Positions 20,128 through 28,526 of a DNA stretch of 64,000 nucleotides are shown piece by piece (the first letter of the stretch is position 1; every line of letters begins with the position of its first letter). The stretch spans positions 1 through 64,000 of the forward strand of contig NZ_FNEE01000015.1 in assembly GCF_900099905.1 (NCBI RefSeq). Direction: 5' to 3'. This DNA is from Mesorhizobium muleiense. GTDB taxonomy: Bacteria; Pseudomonadota; Alphaproteobacteria; Rhizobiales; Rhizobiaceae. The notes beneath the pieces were generated by a model. The model did not search any database. It saw nothing but the letters and a program-made list of their open reading frames with translations, and had not been told where the DNA came from. Both the position numbers and the translations under genes were made by a program.

Positions 20128-20349
20128 ATGGGTTCATTTTCGATTTGGCATTGGCTGATCGTGCTGGTGATCGTGCTGCTGGTGTTCGGTCGCGGCAAGA
20201 TTCCCGAGCTGATGGGTGACATGGCCAAGGGTATCAAGAGCTTCAAGAAGGGCATCGCCGACGACGAGGTTGCCGAGGACAAGCGCACCGTCGAGCACCG
20301 TGCCGACGAAACCGTTTCGGCAGCGAAGGAAAAGGCCAGCAAGAGCTGA
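20128..20349 (+). CDS. tatA: Sec-independent translocase subunit TatA
   Basis: TatA oligomers form the pore through which folded, often cofactor-bearing proteins cross the inner membrane. The 73-residue protein has one N-terminal membrane helix ([15 protein letters not shown]), the [23 protein letters not shown] hinge and amphipathic helix, and a charged tail. This is the expected size and layout. GAGAGA precedes the ATG. tatB starts 29 bases after its stop. Confidence 0.96.
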   Translation: MGSFSIWHWLIVLVIVLLVFGRGKIPELMGDMAKGIKSFKKGIADDEVAEDKRTVEHRADETVSAAKEKASKS

Positions 20350-20378
20350 GCCCAAAACTTTAGTCGGAACGTATCGCC

Positions 20379-21053
20379 ATGTTCGACATCGGCTGGACCG
20401 AGATGCTGGTGATCGCGATCGTCATGATCGTGGTCGTCGGGCCCAAGGATTTGCCCAAGATGCTGCGCACTTTCGGCCGCACGACGGCGAAGATGCGCGG
20501 CATGGCAGCTGACTTCCAGAAACAGTTCAACGATGCGCTGAAGGAGGCCGAGCTTGACGACGTGAAGAAGTCGGTCGATTCACTCAGAAGCCTCAACCCG
20601 GCCGCCGAGATCAGGAAACAGCTCAACCCGTTCGAGCAGGCGGCGGCCGACGTCCGTTCAGGCGTCGACGCGGTGATGAAGCCGAAGCCGGCCGCAGACC
20701 CGGTCGCCGCTTCGACGCCGCAGGATACCGAGCTGAACAATGGCGCGACGGTGCTGCCGGGCGTCGATGCCCCGGAAGCGGCGCCGGCGGCGCCGACGTT
20801 TCCGGCGATGACCGATGGTTCGGTGACACCGCCTGTCGCGACGGCGACGCCGGCCGCATCGCCAAAGGCCTCGGCGGCGAAGACGGAGGGCGCGCCAGCG
20901 AAAGCGATGCCGGCCTCCAAGGCCGCAGCGAAGCCAGCGGCAAAACCTGCTGTGACAAAGACCGCGGCTAAAAAGGCCGAGCCGAAGCCCGCACCAGCAA
21001 CGGTGAAGAAGCCGGCCACAGCCGCCAAAAAGACGGCGGGAGCCGCCAAGTGA
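20379..21053 (+). CDS. tatB: Sec-independent translocase subunit TatB
   Basis: TatB, with TatC, recognises twin-arginine signal peptides. The N-terminus MFDIGWTEMLVIAIVMIVVVGPKDLPKML shows the single helix with the conserved Glu at residue 8 and the GPKDLP hinge. An amphipathic helix follows, then a long Ala/Pro/Lys-rich tail (from about residue 100) that is common in rhizobial TatB and probably disordered. Its stop overlaps the tatC GTG start by 4 bases. Confidence 0.95.
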   Translation: MFDIGWTEMLVIAIVMIVVVGPKDLPKMLRTFGRTTAKMRGMAADFQKQFNDALKEAELDDVKKSVDSLRSLNPAAEIRKQLNPFEQAAADVRSGVDAVMKPKPAADPVAASTPQDTELNNGATVLPGVDAPEAAPAAPTFPAMTDGSVTPPVATATPAASPKASAAKTEGAPAKAMPASKAAAKPAAKPAVTKTAAKKAEPKPAPATVKKPATAAKKTAGAAK

Positions 21054-21907
21054 GCATTTCAGAAAAGGACGAGATCGACAAGTCGGCGGCTCCGCTGATG
21101 GAGCATCTGATCGAGTTGCGCCGGCGGCTGATGTGGTCGATCGGCGGGTTCTTCGTCGCCTTCCTGTTCTGCTTCTTCTTCGCCAAGCAGTTGTTCAACC
21201 TGCTGGTCATCCCGTTCAAATGGGCGACGCAATGGGCAGGGCTCGACCCGCACAAGGTCGAGCTGATCTACACGGCGCCGCAGGAATTCTTCTTCACCCA
21301 GGTCAAGCTGGCGATGTTCGGCGGCATGGTGATCGCCTTTCCGCTGATCGCCACCCAGATCTACAAATTCATCGCGCCCGGTCTCTACAAGAATGAACGC
21401 AACGCCTTCCTGCCGTTCCTGATCGCTTCGCCGATCCTGTTCCTGATGGGCGCGTCGCTGGTCTATTTCTTCTTCACGCCGATGGTGATGTGGTTCTTCC
21501 TCGCCATGCAGCAGGCCGGCACCGACGACCAGGTGCAGATTTCGCTGCTGCCGAAAGTGTCGGAATATCTCAGCCTGATCATGACGCTGATCTTCTCCTT
21601 CGGTCTGGTGTTCCAGTTGCCGGTGGTGACCAGCCTGATGACGCGGGTGGGCATGCTGTCGTCCGAGGCGCTGGTCGAAAAGCGCAAATGGGCAATCGTC
21701 ATCGCTTTCGTCGTCGCGGCTATTCTGACGCCGCCCGACCCGATAAGCCAGATCGGCCTGGCCGTTCCCACGATCCTTCTCTACGAGGTCTCGATCTGGT
21801 CGGCCCGGCTGATCGAGCGCAGCAAGGAACGGGAACGTCTGGCGCGCGAGAAGCGGGAGGCTGCGGAAGCGGCGGCCGAAAAGCCGGCGGACGCGTCATC
21901 GACCTAG
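21050..21907 (+). CDS. tatC: Sec-independent translocase subunit TatC
   Basis: TatC is the six-helix core of the Tat receptor. The N-terminal region has the conserved MEHLIELRRRLMWSI, and the periplasmic loop after helix I contains YTAPQEFFFTQVK, with its conserved Phe and Glu residues. Further on, FQLPVV and ILTPPDPISQIGLAVP are invariant family blocks. The 285-residue protein ends in a charged Ala/Glu tail. It starts with GTG within the tatB stop, indicating translational coupling. Confidence 0.97.
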   Translation: MSISEKDEIDKSAAPLMEHLIELRRRLMWSIGGFFVAFLFCFFFAKQLFNLLVIPFKWATQWAGLDPHKVELIYTAPQEFFFTQVKLAMFGGMVIAFPLIATQIYKFIAPGLYKNERNAFLPFLIASPILFLMGASLVYFFFTPMVMWFFLAMQQAGTDDQVQISLLPKVSEYLSLIMTLIFSFGLVFQLPVVTSLMTRVGMLSSEALVEKRKWAIVIAFVVAAILTPPDPISQIGLAVPTILLYEVSIWSARLIERSKERERLAREKREAAEAAAEKPADASST

Positions 21908-22033
21908 CGGCATCGCCGTTATCTTCAGGTTTGCGGGACAGCGCGGGGCGCGAGGGAACTCGATCTTCACATCTTGCATCGGTCAAGGATGCGGTTTACG
22001 CCCCCTCTAAGCCTGCTTGAGGACGAACAGACC

Positions 22034-23338
22034 ATGCTTGACATCAAATGGATTCGCGACAATCCGAAGGCCCTTGTCGAGGCGCTCCAGAAGCGCTCGT
22101 GGCCGGTTGCGGAGGCGCAGTCCACGGTCGATGATCTGATCGCCAGGGACGAGGCGCGGCGCGAACATCTGACCGAGCTGCAGACCAGGCAGGAGCGCCG
22201 CAACGCCGCCTCGAGAGAAATCGGCAACGCCATGCGCTCGGGCGACGCCGCCCTTGCCGAAAGACTGAAGGCCGAGGTCGGCGAGATCAAGGCCTTCATC
22301 CAGAACGGCGAGGCGCGCGAACGCGAGCTCGACAAGGCGCTGAACGACGCATTGGCGGTGCTGCCCAACGTGCCGCTCGACGACGTGCCGGTCGGCAAGG
22401 ACGAGCACGACAACGTCGTCAAGCGCACCGTCGGCAAGGTGCCGGCCCGCCCGAACTGGGTGAAGGAGCATTTCGAGATCGGCGAAGCGCTCGGCATGAT
22501 GGATTTTGAGCGTGCGGCGAAACTGTCCGGTTCGCGGTTCACGGTGCTCAAGGGCGGACTGGCACGGATGGAGCGCGCGCTCGGCCAGTTCATGCTGGAT
22601 CTGCATACGACCGAGCATGGCTACGAGGAGATCCAGCCGCCGCTGATGGTGCGCGACGAAGCTCTTTTCGGCACCGGGCAACTGCCGAAGTTCGAGGAGG
22701 ATCTGTTCTTCGCCCCGCATGGCGACGGCAGGCTTGGCCTCGTTCCCACCGCCGAAGTGCCGCTGACCAATCTCGTGCGCGAAGACATCACGCCGCATGA
22801 AAAACTGCCGCTGCGCTATACCGCGCTGACGCCGTGCTTCCGTTCGGAAGCGGGCTCGGCCGGGCGCGATACGCGCGGCATGCTGCGCCAGCACCAGTTC
22901 TACAAGGTAGAACTGGTGTCGATCACCGACCAGGACACCTCGCTTGCCGAGCACGAGCGGATGACCGAATGCGCTGAGGAAGTGCTGAAGCGGCTCGGCC
23001 TGCCGTTCCGCACCGTGACGCTGTGCACCGGCGACATGGGCTTTGGCGCGCGCAAGACCTATGACATCGAGGTCTGGCTGCCGGGCCAGAACGCCTATCG
23101 CGAGATTTCGTCCTGCTCGGTCTGTGGCGATTTCCAGGCACGGCGCATGGATGCCCGCTACAAGGACAAGGACGGCAAGGGCAACCGCTTCGTCCACACG
23201 CTGAACGGTTCCGGCACCGCCGTCGGCCGCGCCCTTATTGCCGTCATCGAAAACTACCAGAATGAGGATGGCAGCGTAACCATTCCTGAAGCGCTTCGGC
23301 CTTACATGGGCGGTCTGGAAAAGATCGAATCGAGATAA
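22034..23338 (+). CDS. serS: Serine-tRNA ligase
   Basis: SerRS charges tRNA-Ser and is also the entry to selenocysteine where used. The start at [14 protein letters not shown] is the family N-terminus. Residues 30-110 form the antiparallel coiled coil that grips the long variable arm of tRNA-Ser. The class II motifs follow: motif 2 ([20 protein letters not shown]) and motif 3 ([20 protein letters not shown]). Length of 434 residues is normal. Its final base is shared with the surE start (TAATG). Confidence 0.97.
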   Translation: MLDIKWIRDNPKALVEALQKRSWPVAEAQSTVDDLIARDEARREHLTELQTRQERRNAASREIGNAMRSGDAALAERLKAEVGEIKAFIQNGEARERELDKALNDALAVLPNVPLDDVPVGKDEHDNVVKRTVGKVPARPNWVKEHFEIGEALGMMDFERAAKLSGSRFTVLKGGLARMERALGQFMLDLHTTEHGYEEIQPPLMVRDEALFGTGQLPKFEEDLFFAPHGDGRLGLVPTAEVPLTNLVREDITPHEKLPLRYTALTPCFRSEAGSAGRDTRGMLRQHQFYKVELVSITDQDTSLAEHERMTECAEEVLKRLGLPFRTVTLCTGDMGFGARKTYDIEVWLPGQNAYREISSCSVCGDFQARRMDARYKDKDGKGNRFVHTLNGSGTAVGRALIAVIENYQNEDGSVTIPEALRPYMGGLEKIESR

Positions 23339-24096
23339 TGCGCATCCTCCTGACCAATGATGACGGCATCCATGCCGAGGGCCTTGCATCGCTCGAACGC
23401 ATCGCCCGCACGCTGTCGGACGATGTCTGGGTGGTGGCTCCGGAGCAGGATCAGTCCGGCTATGCGCATTCGCTGTCGATCTCGGAGCCGCTGCGCCTGA
23501 GAAAGATCGGCGAAAAGCACTTTGCCGTGCGCGGCACGCCGACCGACTGCGTCATCATGGGCGTAAAAAAAATCCTGCCCGCAGCACCAGACCTGATCCT
23601 GTCCGGGGTCAATTCCGGCGCCAACATCGCCGACGACGTCACCTATTCGGGCACCGTTGCCGGCGCCATGGAAGGCGCGCTGCTCGGTGTGCGCTCGATC
23701 GCGCTCAGCCAGGCTTATTCCTATGTCGGCGAGGATCGCCTCGTCCCCTACGAGACCACCGAGGCGCTGGCGCCGGCGCTGCTCAAAAAACTGGTTGCCA
23801 TGCCGCTGCCGGATGGCGTGCTGCTCAACGTCAATTTTCCGAATTGCCTTCCCGAAGAGATCGCCGGCACGGTGGTCACCTCGCAAGGCAAGCTCGTCCA
23901 CAGCCTGTGGGTCGACGAGCGCCGCGACGGCCGCGGGCTTCCCTATTATTGGCTGCGCTTCGGCCGCGAGCCGGTCGAGGGCAAGCAAGGCACTGATCTC
24001 CATGCCATGCGCAACCGGCTGGTGTCGGTGACGCCGCTGCAGCTCGATCTCACGGCGCATGAAATTCGCGATCAACTGACCAAGGCGCTCGCATGA
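23338..24096 (+). CDS. surE: 5'/3'-nucleotidase SurE
   Basis: SurE is a metal-dependent nucleoside monophosphatase (also acting on polyphosphate) linked to stationary-phase survival. The N-terminus [15 protein letters not shown] carries the two metal-binding Asp residues at 8 and 9. The conserved [27 protein letters not shown] and NVNFP segments are all present. It starts on the last base of the serS stop and overlaps pcm by 4 bases, so serS-surE-pcm is clearly one operon. Confidence 0.96.
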   Translation: MRILLTNDDGIHAEGLASLERIARTLSDDVWVVAPEQDQSGYAHSLSISEPLRLRKIGEKHFAVRGTPTDCVIMGVKKILPAAPDLILSGVNSGANIADDVTYSGTVAGAMEGALLGVRSIALSQAYSYVGEDRLVPYETTEALAPALLKKLVAMPLPDGVLLNVNFPNCLPEEIAGTVVTSQGKLVHSLWVDERRDGRGLPYYWLRFGREPVEGKQGTDLHAMRNRLVSVTPLQLDLTAHEIRDQLTKALA

Positions 24097-24758
24097 ACCT
24101 GAACCATGGTCCGACGGCCGATGACCGCGAAGGCTTCGCCGCTTTCCTGCTCCGCCTGCGCGGCAAGGGCGTGGTGCCGAAGGCGCTGATCGCCGCCTTC
24201 GAGGCGACGCCGCGGCGCGGCTTCCTTTCCGCACAGTTCCATCCGATCGCCTGGTCGGACCGCATGCTACCGATCGAATGCGGCGAGGCGATCGAGGGCG
24301 CCGACCTGCAGGCTGCGGTGATCGCAGCACTTGCCATCGAGCCGGGCAACCGGGTGCTCGAGATCGGCACCGGGTCGGGCTACACGGCGGCGGTGATGTC
24401 GCGGCTCGCCGCGCGCGTCGTCACAATCGATCGCTACAAGACGCTGGTCGAGCAGGCCAAACAGCGCTTCGAGGCGCTCGGCATCGGCAATGTCATCGTG
24501 CGCCAGGCGGACGGCTCCAACGGACTGGCCAATGAAGCGCCGTTCGACCGTATCGTCGCGTGGGCGGCCTTCGACAGCCTGCCGCGCTTCCTGCTCGATC
24601 AATTGTCGAGCGGCGGCATCGTCATCGCTCCGATCGGACCCGAGGAGGGCGAGCAGGTGCTGGCCAAGCTGACCAAGGTCGGCAGCCGCTTCGAACGCGA
24701 GGACATCGGTCTCGTACGCCTGCAGCCGATCCTGCGCAGCGTGGCCGCCGTCATCTAG
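24093..24758 (+). CDS. pcm: Protein-L-isoaspartate O-methyltransferase
   Basis: Pcm methylates isoaspartyl residues in aged proteins with S-adenosylmethionine, starting their repair. RGFLS and the LPIECGEAI block (replacing the usual IP.G.GQTIS) lie before the SAM-binding motif [27 protein letters not shown] is motif II. Its overlap with surE is the standard surE-pcm pairing. The substrate loop differs somewhat from E. coli Pcm, as is usual in Rhizobiales. It is 221 residues long. Confidence 0.92.
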   Translation: MNLNHGPTADDREGFAAFLLRLRGKGVVPKALIAAFEATPRRGFLSAQFHPIAWSDRMLPIECGEAIEGADLQAAVIAALAIEPGNRVLEIGTGSGYTAAVMSRLAARVVTIDRYKTLVEQAKQRFEALGIGNVIVRQADGSNGLANEAPFDRIVAWAAFDSLPRFLLDQLSSGGIVIAPIGPEEGEQVLAKLTKVGSRFEREDIGLVRLQPILRSVAAVI

Positions 24759-24959
24759 GATCTGTCGATATTCAGGTGATGCCCGCAACTCACCTGTCTG
24801 GTCCGTCTCCGGCTTGCCTCAGCTCTCAATCACGCCCGTCCAATGCAGCTTTAAATATTTTAAGAAAATTTGCGTCTGATTCTAGAGGTTTAACCGGCCG
24901 GTAACATTAACGCGCTTTAATCACGGTCAGTCTGTACCGGGTATCTGCGGGTAAATGCG

Positions 24960-26465
24960 ATGCAATTCAGTATTTTGAAGGCAAACGGACGCAACCTGGC
25001 GCGGGGTATCGCCGTCCTGATGGTTGCGGGCACTACGGCGGGATGCAGTTCCCAGGTCTCGCGGTTCAACAGCGTCGACGATGTCTTCACGTCGTCGACA
25101 AACAACCAGCGCGCCATCATCGACAAGCAGGACGCCGCCCAGCCCTATCCCGGCGATGCCGCCGCGGTTTCGGCCGCGCCGCTCGACGGCAGCCACACCC
25201 AGTCGGTAAGCCGTTCAAGCCTCGAACCGGTCACGACGCAGCAATTGCCGCCGGTCGACCAGGCGCAGCCGGCTGCCGCGTCGGCGCCCGCCGCCAGTCC
25301 GGCTCGCACCGCTTCGGCGCCAGCCGCTCCCCGGGTCGACCGGACTGCGACCGGAACCGTGGCAAAGCCGTTCAAAGAGTCACAGCCCGATGCTCCGCGC
25401 ATGGCGACGGCGGGCGGCGAACCGCGTGCAGCCGAGATCATCGTCAAGGACGGCGAGACCATTTCCGGCCTGTCGCGGCGCTACGGCGTGCCCGCCGACG
25501 CGCTGATGAAGGTCAATGGGCTAAGCGCGACCAACGGGCTGAAGACCGGCCAGAAGATCGTCATCCCGGCCTATGCCTATTCGGGCAAGAAACCGGCGCC
25601 GAAGCTTGCCGACGCCAAGCCTGCGAACGACACAAAACACGATGTGCCGGCCAAGGCGCCGGAGATGGTGGCCGTGCTGCCGCAGCAGCCCAAGCCTAGG
25701 GAGGGCAAGTCCGCCGCGCAGGTGGATGCATCGGCCGCAGCAAGCCAGCCGAAGGACGCCGCACCCAAGGCGGCTGGTGCCGGTGGCTCCTACACCGTGC
25801 AGCAGGGTGATACGCTGTCGGCCATAGCCAGGAAGACCGGCATCGGCGTGGTTGCGTTGAAGCAGGCGAACGGCATGCAGGACGGTCTGCTCAAGATCGG
25901 CCAGACATTGAAGGTGCCGGCCGGCGGAACCGCGACGGTGGCCAACGCCAAGCCGGCAAAGGTCGATCCGGTAACAACTGCCACCACCCCGCCTGCGGCT
26001 AAGACGACGCCGTCGGAAACGCTCGCCGCCTACACGCCGCCGAAGAAGGAAAAGGTCATCCAGCAGGCCGAGGACGACGACGCGGTCGCGCCGAACGCCA
26101 CCGGTATCGGCAAGATGCGCTGGCCGGTGCGCGGCCGCGTGATCTCCAGTTTCGGCGGCGGCAAGGACGGTGTCGACATCGCCGTGCCGGAAGGAACGCC
26201 AGTCAAGGCGGCCGAGAACGGCGTCGTCATCTATGCCGGCGATGGCCTCAAGGAATTCGGCAATACGGTGCTGGTGCGCCACGAGAACGGTTTGGTCACA
26301 GTCTATGGTCACGCCCGTTCGATAGAGGTCCAGCGCGGCCAGAAGGTCAAGCGCGGCCAGGAAATCGCGCAGTCCGGCATGAGCGGCACCACCGACTCGC
26401 CGAAACTGCATTTCGAAGTGCGCAAGAATTCGGCGCCGGTCGATCCTTCGACCTATCTTGAATAA
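24960..26465 (+). CDS. NlpD/DipM-like lipoprotein with two LysM domains and a degenerate LytM domain
   Basis: The 501-residue protein starts with a signal peptide ending in a probable lipobox (GTTAGC, Cys near residue 30). LysM domains lie at about 158-205 (KDGETISGLSRRYGVP) and 277-321 (VQQGDTLSAIARKTG), and bind peptidoglycan. The C-terminal LytM/M23 fold is at 385-501. Two catalytic positions are changed: the HxxxD motif reads K402-GV-D406, and HxH reads K482-L-H484. This is the pattern of E. coli NlpD, which activates amidases instead of cutting. A role in activating division amidases is therefore likely. It follows pcm after 201 bases that include an AT-rich stretch. Confidence 0.9.
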   Translation: MQFSILKANGRNLARGIAVLMVAGTTAGCSSQVSRFNSVDDVFTSSTNNQRAIIDKQDAAQPYPGDAAAVSAAPLDGSHTQSVSRSSLEPVTTQQLPPVDQAQPAAASAPAASPARTASAPAAPRVDRTATGTVAKPFKESQPDAPRMATAGGEPRAAEIIVKDGETISGLSRRYGVPADALMKVNGLSATNGLKTGQKIVIPAYAYSGKKPAPKLADAKPANDTKHDVPAKAPEMVAVLPQQPKPREGKSAAQVDASAAASQPKDAAPKAAGAGGSYTVQQGDTLSAIARKTGIGVVALKQANGMQDGLLKIGQTLKVPAGGTATVANAKPAKVDPVTTATTPPAAKTTPSETLAAYTPPKKEKVIQQAEDDDAVAPNATGIGKMRWPVRGRVISSFGGGKDGVDIAVPEGTPVKAAENGVVIYAGDGLKEFGNTVLVRHENGLVTVYGHARSIEVQRGQKVKRGQEIAQSGMSGTTDSPKLHFEVRKNSAPVDPSTYLE

Positions 26466-26496
26466 AGAAAGTCGATCCTTCGACCTATCTTGAATA
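26439..26496 (+). repeat. Direct duplication across the stop codon of the NlpD-like gene
   Basis: A 26-base sequence (26439-26464, starting GTCGATCCTTCGACC and including the stop) recurs exactly at 26471-26496, a 32-base period. The second copy encodes the same last residues (VDPSTYLE) followed by another stop, so the duplication is silent. Confidence 0.85.
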
Positions 26497-26549
26497 GAAC
26501 AAGAAAAGCGATTGCGGGCCGCCTGACCTCCAGTCCGGCCCGCCGGCTC

Positions 26550-26577
26550 AGCCCGCTCCGCAAGGGGCGGGCTTTTT
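26550..26577 (+). terminator. Rho-independent terminator after the NlpD-like gene
   Basis: AGCCCGCTCC pairs with GGGGCGGGCT around GCAA and is followed by a T run. It lies 85 bases after the stop and probably closes the surE-pcm-NlpD-like transcription unit. Confidence 0.8.
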
Positions 26578-26591
26578 CAGGGGCTTTTCCG

Positions 26592-26660
26592 GACCATGAT
26601 CTTGTCCGAAAACCGGGCTCCACTTTTTGCTACGCTGACCTTCGGTTCGGGATCATGGTC
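26592..26660. repeat. Dispersed palindromic repeat (GACCATGATC type)
   Basis: GACCATGATC (26592-26601) is the exact reverse complement of GATCATGGTC (26651-26660). The interior carries CCGAAAACCGGGCTCCACTTTTT, similar to the nagZ-scpA copy. The right end overlaps the stop codon of the DUF815 gene by one base. Confidence 0.7.
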
Positions 26661-27535
26661 TAATCCTGGAGCGACTTGCCGAGCCGGCCTGCCAGATCCT
26701 GGGTGTACTGCCAGGCGACGCGGCCCGAACGGCTGCCGCGCGTCGTCGCCCATTCCAGCGCCTCGGCGCGCAGCGTCTCGGGATCGATGGCGAGTCCGTG
26801 ATGGCGGACATATCCGTCGATCATGTCGAGATACTCGTCCTGCGAGCATTTGTGGAAGCCGAGCCAGAGGCCGAAACGGTCGGAGAGCGAGACTTTTTCC
26901 TCGACCGCTTCCGACGGGTTGATGGCGGTCGAGCGCTCGTTGTCGATCATGTCGCGCGGCAAAAGGTGGCGCCGGTTCGACGTGGCGTAGAAGATCACAT
27001 TGGCCGGGCGGCCCTCGACTCCGCCTTCGAGCGCCGCCTTCAGCGACTTGTAGGACGTGTCGTCGCGGTCGAATGAGAGGTCGTCGCAAAACAGGATAAA
27101 ACGGTAAGGCGCTGCCTTCAGCAGCGCCATCAGCTTCGGCAGCGTGTCGATGTCCTCGCGGTGGATCTCGATGAGTTTGAGTGGCAGGTCCAGCTTTGCC
27201 GATGCGTTGACCGCCGCATGCACGGCCTTGACCAGCGAGGATTTTCCCATGCCGCGTGCGCCCCACAACAGCACGTTGTTGGCTGCGTAACCGGAGGCGA
27301 AACGCTCGGTGTTGTCGACCAGTATGTCGCGTACGCGGTCGACGCCGCGGATCAAACCGATGTCGACGCGGTTGACCTTGCGCACCGGCTCCAGATAGCC
27401 GGGATCAGCCTGCCAGACAAAGCAGTCGGCCCCGCCTAGATCGGTTTCCGGCACCGGAGGCGGGGCGAGGCGGGCGACCGCCTCGATCAGGCGGTCGAGC
27501 TTCCTGTTCAGGGCTTCGGTGGTGCTGTCGGTCAT
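26660..27535 (-). CDS. DUF815-family P-loop ATPase
   Basis: The 291-residue AAA+-like protein belongs to the DUF815 family, of unknown cellular role. Walker A is GARGMGKSS in NNVLLWGARGMGKSSLVKAV, and Walker B is RFILFCDDLSF. Sensor-like FYATSNRRHL and the RLSDRFGLWLGF-type block (here SLSDRFGLWLGFHKC) complete the family pattern. An N-terminal segment (LNRKLDRLIEAVARLAPPP) looks like a short coiled coil. The start at MTDSTTEA (27535) is chosen; MQKQKTR at 27556 is possible. It faces the NlpD-like gene tail to tail and yajC head to head. Confidence 0.85.
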   Translation of the reverse strand: MTDSTTEALNRKLDRLIEAVARLAPPPVPETDLGGADCFVWQADPGYLEPVRKVNRVDIGLIRGVDRVRDILVDNTERFASGYAANNVLLWGARGMGKSSLVKAVHAAVNASAKLDLPLKLIEIHREDIDTLPKLMALLKAAPYRFILFCDDLSFDRDDTSYKSLKAALEGGVEGRPANVIFYATSNRRHLLPRDMIDNERSTAINPSEAVEEKVSLSDRFGLWLGFHKCSQDEYLDMIDGYVRHHGLAIDPETLRAEALEWATTRGSRSGRVAWQYTQDLAGRLGKSLQD

Positions 27536-27615
27536 TCTTGTCTTTTGTTTTTGCATTCACGAAGCAACGGAACCTATTGATTCCGGCGGTTTCGGAACCG
27601 GCTCCAACCTTTTGT

Positions 27616-27669
27616 TAGGGCACGATCTTTTTCGAGAACCGCGCTCCATCTTTCGGGACCATGCTCTAA
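27616..27669. repeat. Degenerate copy of the dispersed palindrome
   Basis: TAGGGCACGATC and GACCATGCTCTA bracket a segment with CGAGAACCGCGCTCCATCTTTCGGG. It resembles the copies at 18246 and 26592 but with more mismatches, and it lies in the DUF815-yajC divergent region. Confidence 0.5.
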
Positions 27670-27812
27670 CACGGCTCAACCAGCCGGAAAAGCAGCTGAA
27701 ATGCTCGGCCGCAGTTGCATTGGCAACTTTACCGACTATATTCCGGCCAAATTTCACGGGGCCGCCAAATTACCCGTTTGGCGGCTGTTTTTCAAAATTC
27801 AGGAGTACTTCG

Positions 27813-28151
27813 ATGTTCGTGACACCGGCATATGCCCAAGGCGTCGGCACCTCCCCGGATATGTTCATCAGCATTTTGCCGTTTGTCCTGATTTTCGTGA
27901 TCATGTATTTTCTGATCATCCGGCCGCAGCGCACGCAGTTGAAGAAGCGCGGCGAGATGCTGGCGGCGGTGCGCCGCGGCGATACGGTCGTCACTGGCGG
28001 CGGTTTCGTCGGCAAGGTGACCAAGGTCATCGACGACAACGAGCTCGAGATCGATCTCGGCGGTGGCACCAAGGTAACGGCGCTGCGCTCGACGATTGCC
28101 GATGTGCGCGTCAAGGGCGAGCCAGTGGCGAACCAGAACGCCAAGAAATAA
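27813..28151 (+). CDS. yajC: Preprotein translocase subunit YajC
   Basis: YajC is the small accessory subunit of SecDF-YajC, which helps protein translocation and membrane insertion at SecYEG. The 112-residue protein has one membrane helix (ILPFVLIFVIMYFLIIRPQ) followed by the conserved RPQRTQLKKRGEML and VVTGGGFVGKVTKV segments. AGGAG at 27801 sets the start at 27813; a long upstream open frame is not coding. The last codons and the following bases are duplicated downstream (see 28116-28526). Confidence 0.96.
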   Translation: MFVTPAYAQGVGTSPDMFISILPFVLIFVIMYFLIIRPQRTQLKKRGEMLAAVRRGDTVVTGGGFVGKVTKVIDDNELEIDLGGGTKVTALRSTIADVRVKGEPVANQNAKK

Positions 28152-28526
28152 ACCGATTGTCGGCGGACGATCTGCGGATACACCCAGACCGACAAACGCC
28201 ATTTGCTGTATTGTCGCGCTTCAGGACGAACCTGATCTGGCTGGCCGCCGGTACCACGGGGCGCCAACGATCTCGTGATGCCATTGCGCGCTGGTCCCAA
28301 GACGGCAAGATTGACAATAGTTGAAGAAAGCCCGATGGCAGCATCAAAGTGAACTGCCTTGTGCTCGACATCAACCTTTGTGCGGACCACGGCGAGCCAG
28401 TGGCGAACCAGAGCGCCTAGAAATAACCCAATTCCAGGCGGAACGATCCGCCCGAATGCCGTGACGGACGACGCCATATGCTCTATTTCTCGCGCTTCAA
28501 GATGATCCTGATCTGGCTGGCCGTGG
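28116..28526 (+). repeat. Decayed tandem duplication of the yajC-secD junction
   Basis: Copy 1 (28116-28249) runs from the 3' end of yajC (GGCGAGCCAGTGGCGAACCA) into a segment with CTGATCTGGCTGGCC. Copy 2 (28391-28526) repeats both, with the second half being the real start of secDF. The offset is 275 bases. Similarity continues upstream of 28391, where the lost yajC reading can still be followed. Confidence 0.8.
28190..28430 (+). pseudogene. Remnants of a secD 5' end and a yajC 3' end
   Basis: The segment 28194-28249 matches the first 45-50 bases of secDF with its start codon lost (TTTGCTGTATTG against TATGCTCTATTT) and with frame-breaking changes. From about 28334 the plus strand reads DGSIKVNCLVLD, then HGEPVANQSA and a stop. 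This aligns with the end of YajC (GGTKVTALRSTI, then KGEPVANQNAKK). These are broken copies left by a tandem duplication, not functional genes. Confidence 0.7.
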
